DNA of 64,000 bases, taken from assembly GCF_028372415.1 (NCBI RefSeq), contig NC_092872.1, forward strand, positions 548,821,205 to 548,885,204. The letters are read 5' to 3'. Positions within the stretch are counted from its first letter, which is position 1. The number at the start of each line of letters is the position of its first letter. The notes under the pieces were generated by a model. The model saw only the letters and a list, made by a program, of their open reading frames with translations. It did not search any database and was not told the origin of the DNA. Made by a program: the position numbers and the translations under genes. The stretch comes from Notamacropus eugenii (taxonomy: Eukaryota > Chordata > Mammalia > Diprotodontia > Macropodidae). Positions 63,165 through 64,000 of this stretch are shown here, in pieces.

Positions 63165-63322
63165 ATTTTATGATAGGACTATAGACTTAGAGCTAGAAAG
63201 ATCCTCAGATATTATCTTGTTCAAACCCTTCATTTCACAGTTTAGGAAACTAAAAACTAAAGAACTCAAGTGATTTGCCCAAGGTCACACAAATAGTAAG
63301 AAACTAAGCCAGGACTTGATTA
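63165..63322 (-). repeat. MIR (MIR3-like)
   Basis: ACTTAGAGCTAGAAAGATCC, CCTTCATTTCACAGTTTAGG, GCCCAAGGTCACACAAATAG. Confidence 0.8.
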
Positions 63323-63329
63323 ATCATAC

Positions 63330-64000
63330 CCTCCTAAAAACAAAAAAACCAAACAACAACAAAAAAAAAAACCAGCTCCCTCTAGGAAATTTTCATAGCC
63401 ACATTAAATTATCATACTGTCCAGAGAGACGAACAATGTCTGAAATCAGTTTTAGGTTACCTAATTAGAATGGAGATGTAGTGCTGCGAGGACTTCAAAA
63501 GCAAAAAGGATATAATTATTTTGGTAGGAATCAAATTTACGAATGGCCAAAGTAGTGGGTAGAAGAAGCTTCAAAAATCCAACCTATTATAACATTGAAA
63601 GTTAAGAAAAACAAGTGTATCTTCAGGTAATACATCAATTCCTTATCTAAAATGGCATGGCTCAAGAAATTAATTTGAAGATCTTCTTGTATGACTGCAA
63701 CTGAATTTTACATTAGTTCAATTCAATTCTGACCCCAAGGAAAAGCTCTCTGTAGTAAATGGCCCAAGAAAACATACAAATTCATGAGGGAGGGCATCTG
63801 CCAAATCTCTTATTTGTTGGGTGGGGTTCCAAATTTTCTTCAATGTTCTCTGAAACACTCATTTCTTCTGGCATAAGAATAGACTTATAATAATGATGTT
63901 CCATCCAAGAAAAGTATTATTTAGCTAAAAGGAATATTTTCAAGGAAGAAGTTTCTCTACTAAGATAAAACCCCCATTTTGACTTGCTAATCATTAACAA
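63330..64000. other. unassigned, presumed GRHL1 intron
   Basis: No repeat beyond an A-rich run at 63340-63371, and no splice-bounded coding segment on the minus strand. Confidence 0.45.

Noticed and set aside
61810-64000. A further upstream GRHL1 exon inside the window
   Set aside because: I looked on the minus strand for the family segment before [11 protein letters not shown] and found no match with splice borders, so it should lie beyond 64000.
1-64000. CRISPR arrays, tRNA and rRNA genes
   Set aside because: No regularly spaced direct repeats with unique spacers, and no cloverleaf outside SINE heads. The tRNA-like parts belong to CORE-SINEs and MIRs.

Overview
This window looks like marsupial (metatherian) nuclear DNA. 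The interspersed repeats are the ones marsupial genomes carry: CORE-SINEs of the Mar1/Opo1 type (tRNA-like head, shared core, tail ending in AACAA runs), an RTE-tailed SINE, an RTE LINE, many L1 and half-L1 (HAL1) copies, old MIR and L2 elements, and one solo LTR. I cannot name the species from the sequence alone. CpG is sparse and I see no CpG island, tRNA, rRNA or CRISPR array.

The only host gene I can support is the 3' part of GRHL1 (grainyhead-like 1, a CP2-family transcription factor), on the minus strand. Seven coding exons lie at 61803-61716, 58467-58328, 57820-57783, 54662-54571, 51933-51848, 46258-46194 and 41855-41741 (stop). All have AG/GT borders and the reading phases join without a gap. 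Together they encode about 207 C-terminal residues: the end of the DNA-binding region, the linker and the C-terminal dimerisation domain, ending in LTLTEI. The exons for the N-terminal and core DNA-binding parts must lie beyond position 64000. The 3' UTR runs below 41740 and probably ends somewhere between 40.7 and 40.0 kb.

From 1 to about 40 kb I find no host exon. By human gene order this would be the interval between GRHL1 and KLF11 (from memory, unchecked). It divides into a MIR/SINE/L2 region with several unassigned stretches (1-15.9 kb), one complete HAL1 with target-site duplications (15.9-18.5 kb), an antisense L1/HAL1 mosaic (18.8-22.2 kb), a mixed L2/MIR/solo-LTR stretch (22.4-25.4 kb), and a nested, almost wholly antisense L1/HAL1 block (25.5-39.5 kb). 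GRHL1 introns hold L1, L2 and MIR copies, a 175-bp palindromic hAT-like element, a compound CA repeat of more than 500 bp, and several other microsatellites.

Almost all other open frames are chance frames in repeats or fragments of LINE proteins. I found no convincing undescribed gene system. The most useful observations are the GRHL1 exon structure, its tandem splice donor beside a 38-nt exon, a long UG tract just downstream of one donor, the datable nested insertions, and an inverted pair of POU octamers beside a diverged tandem duplication.
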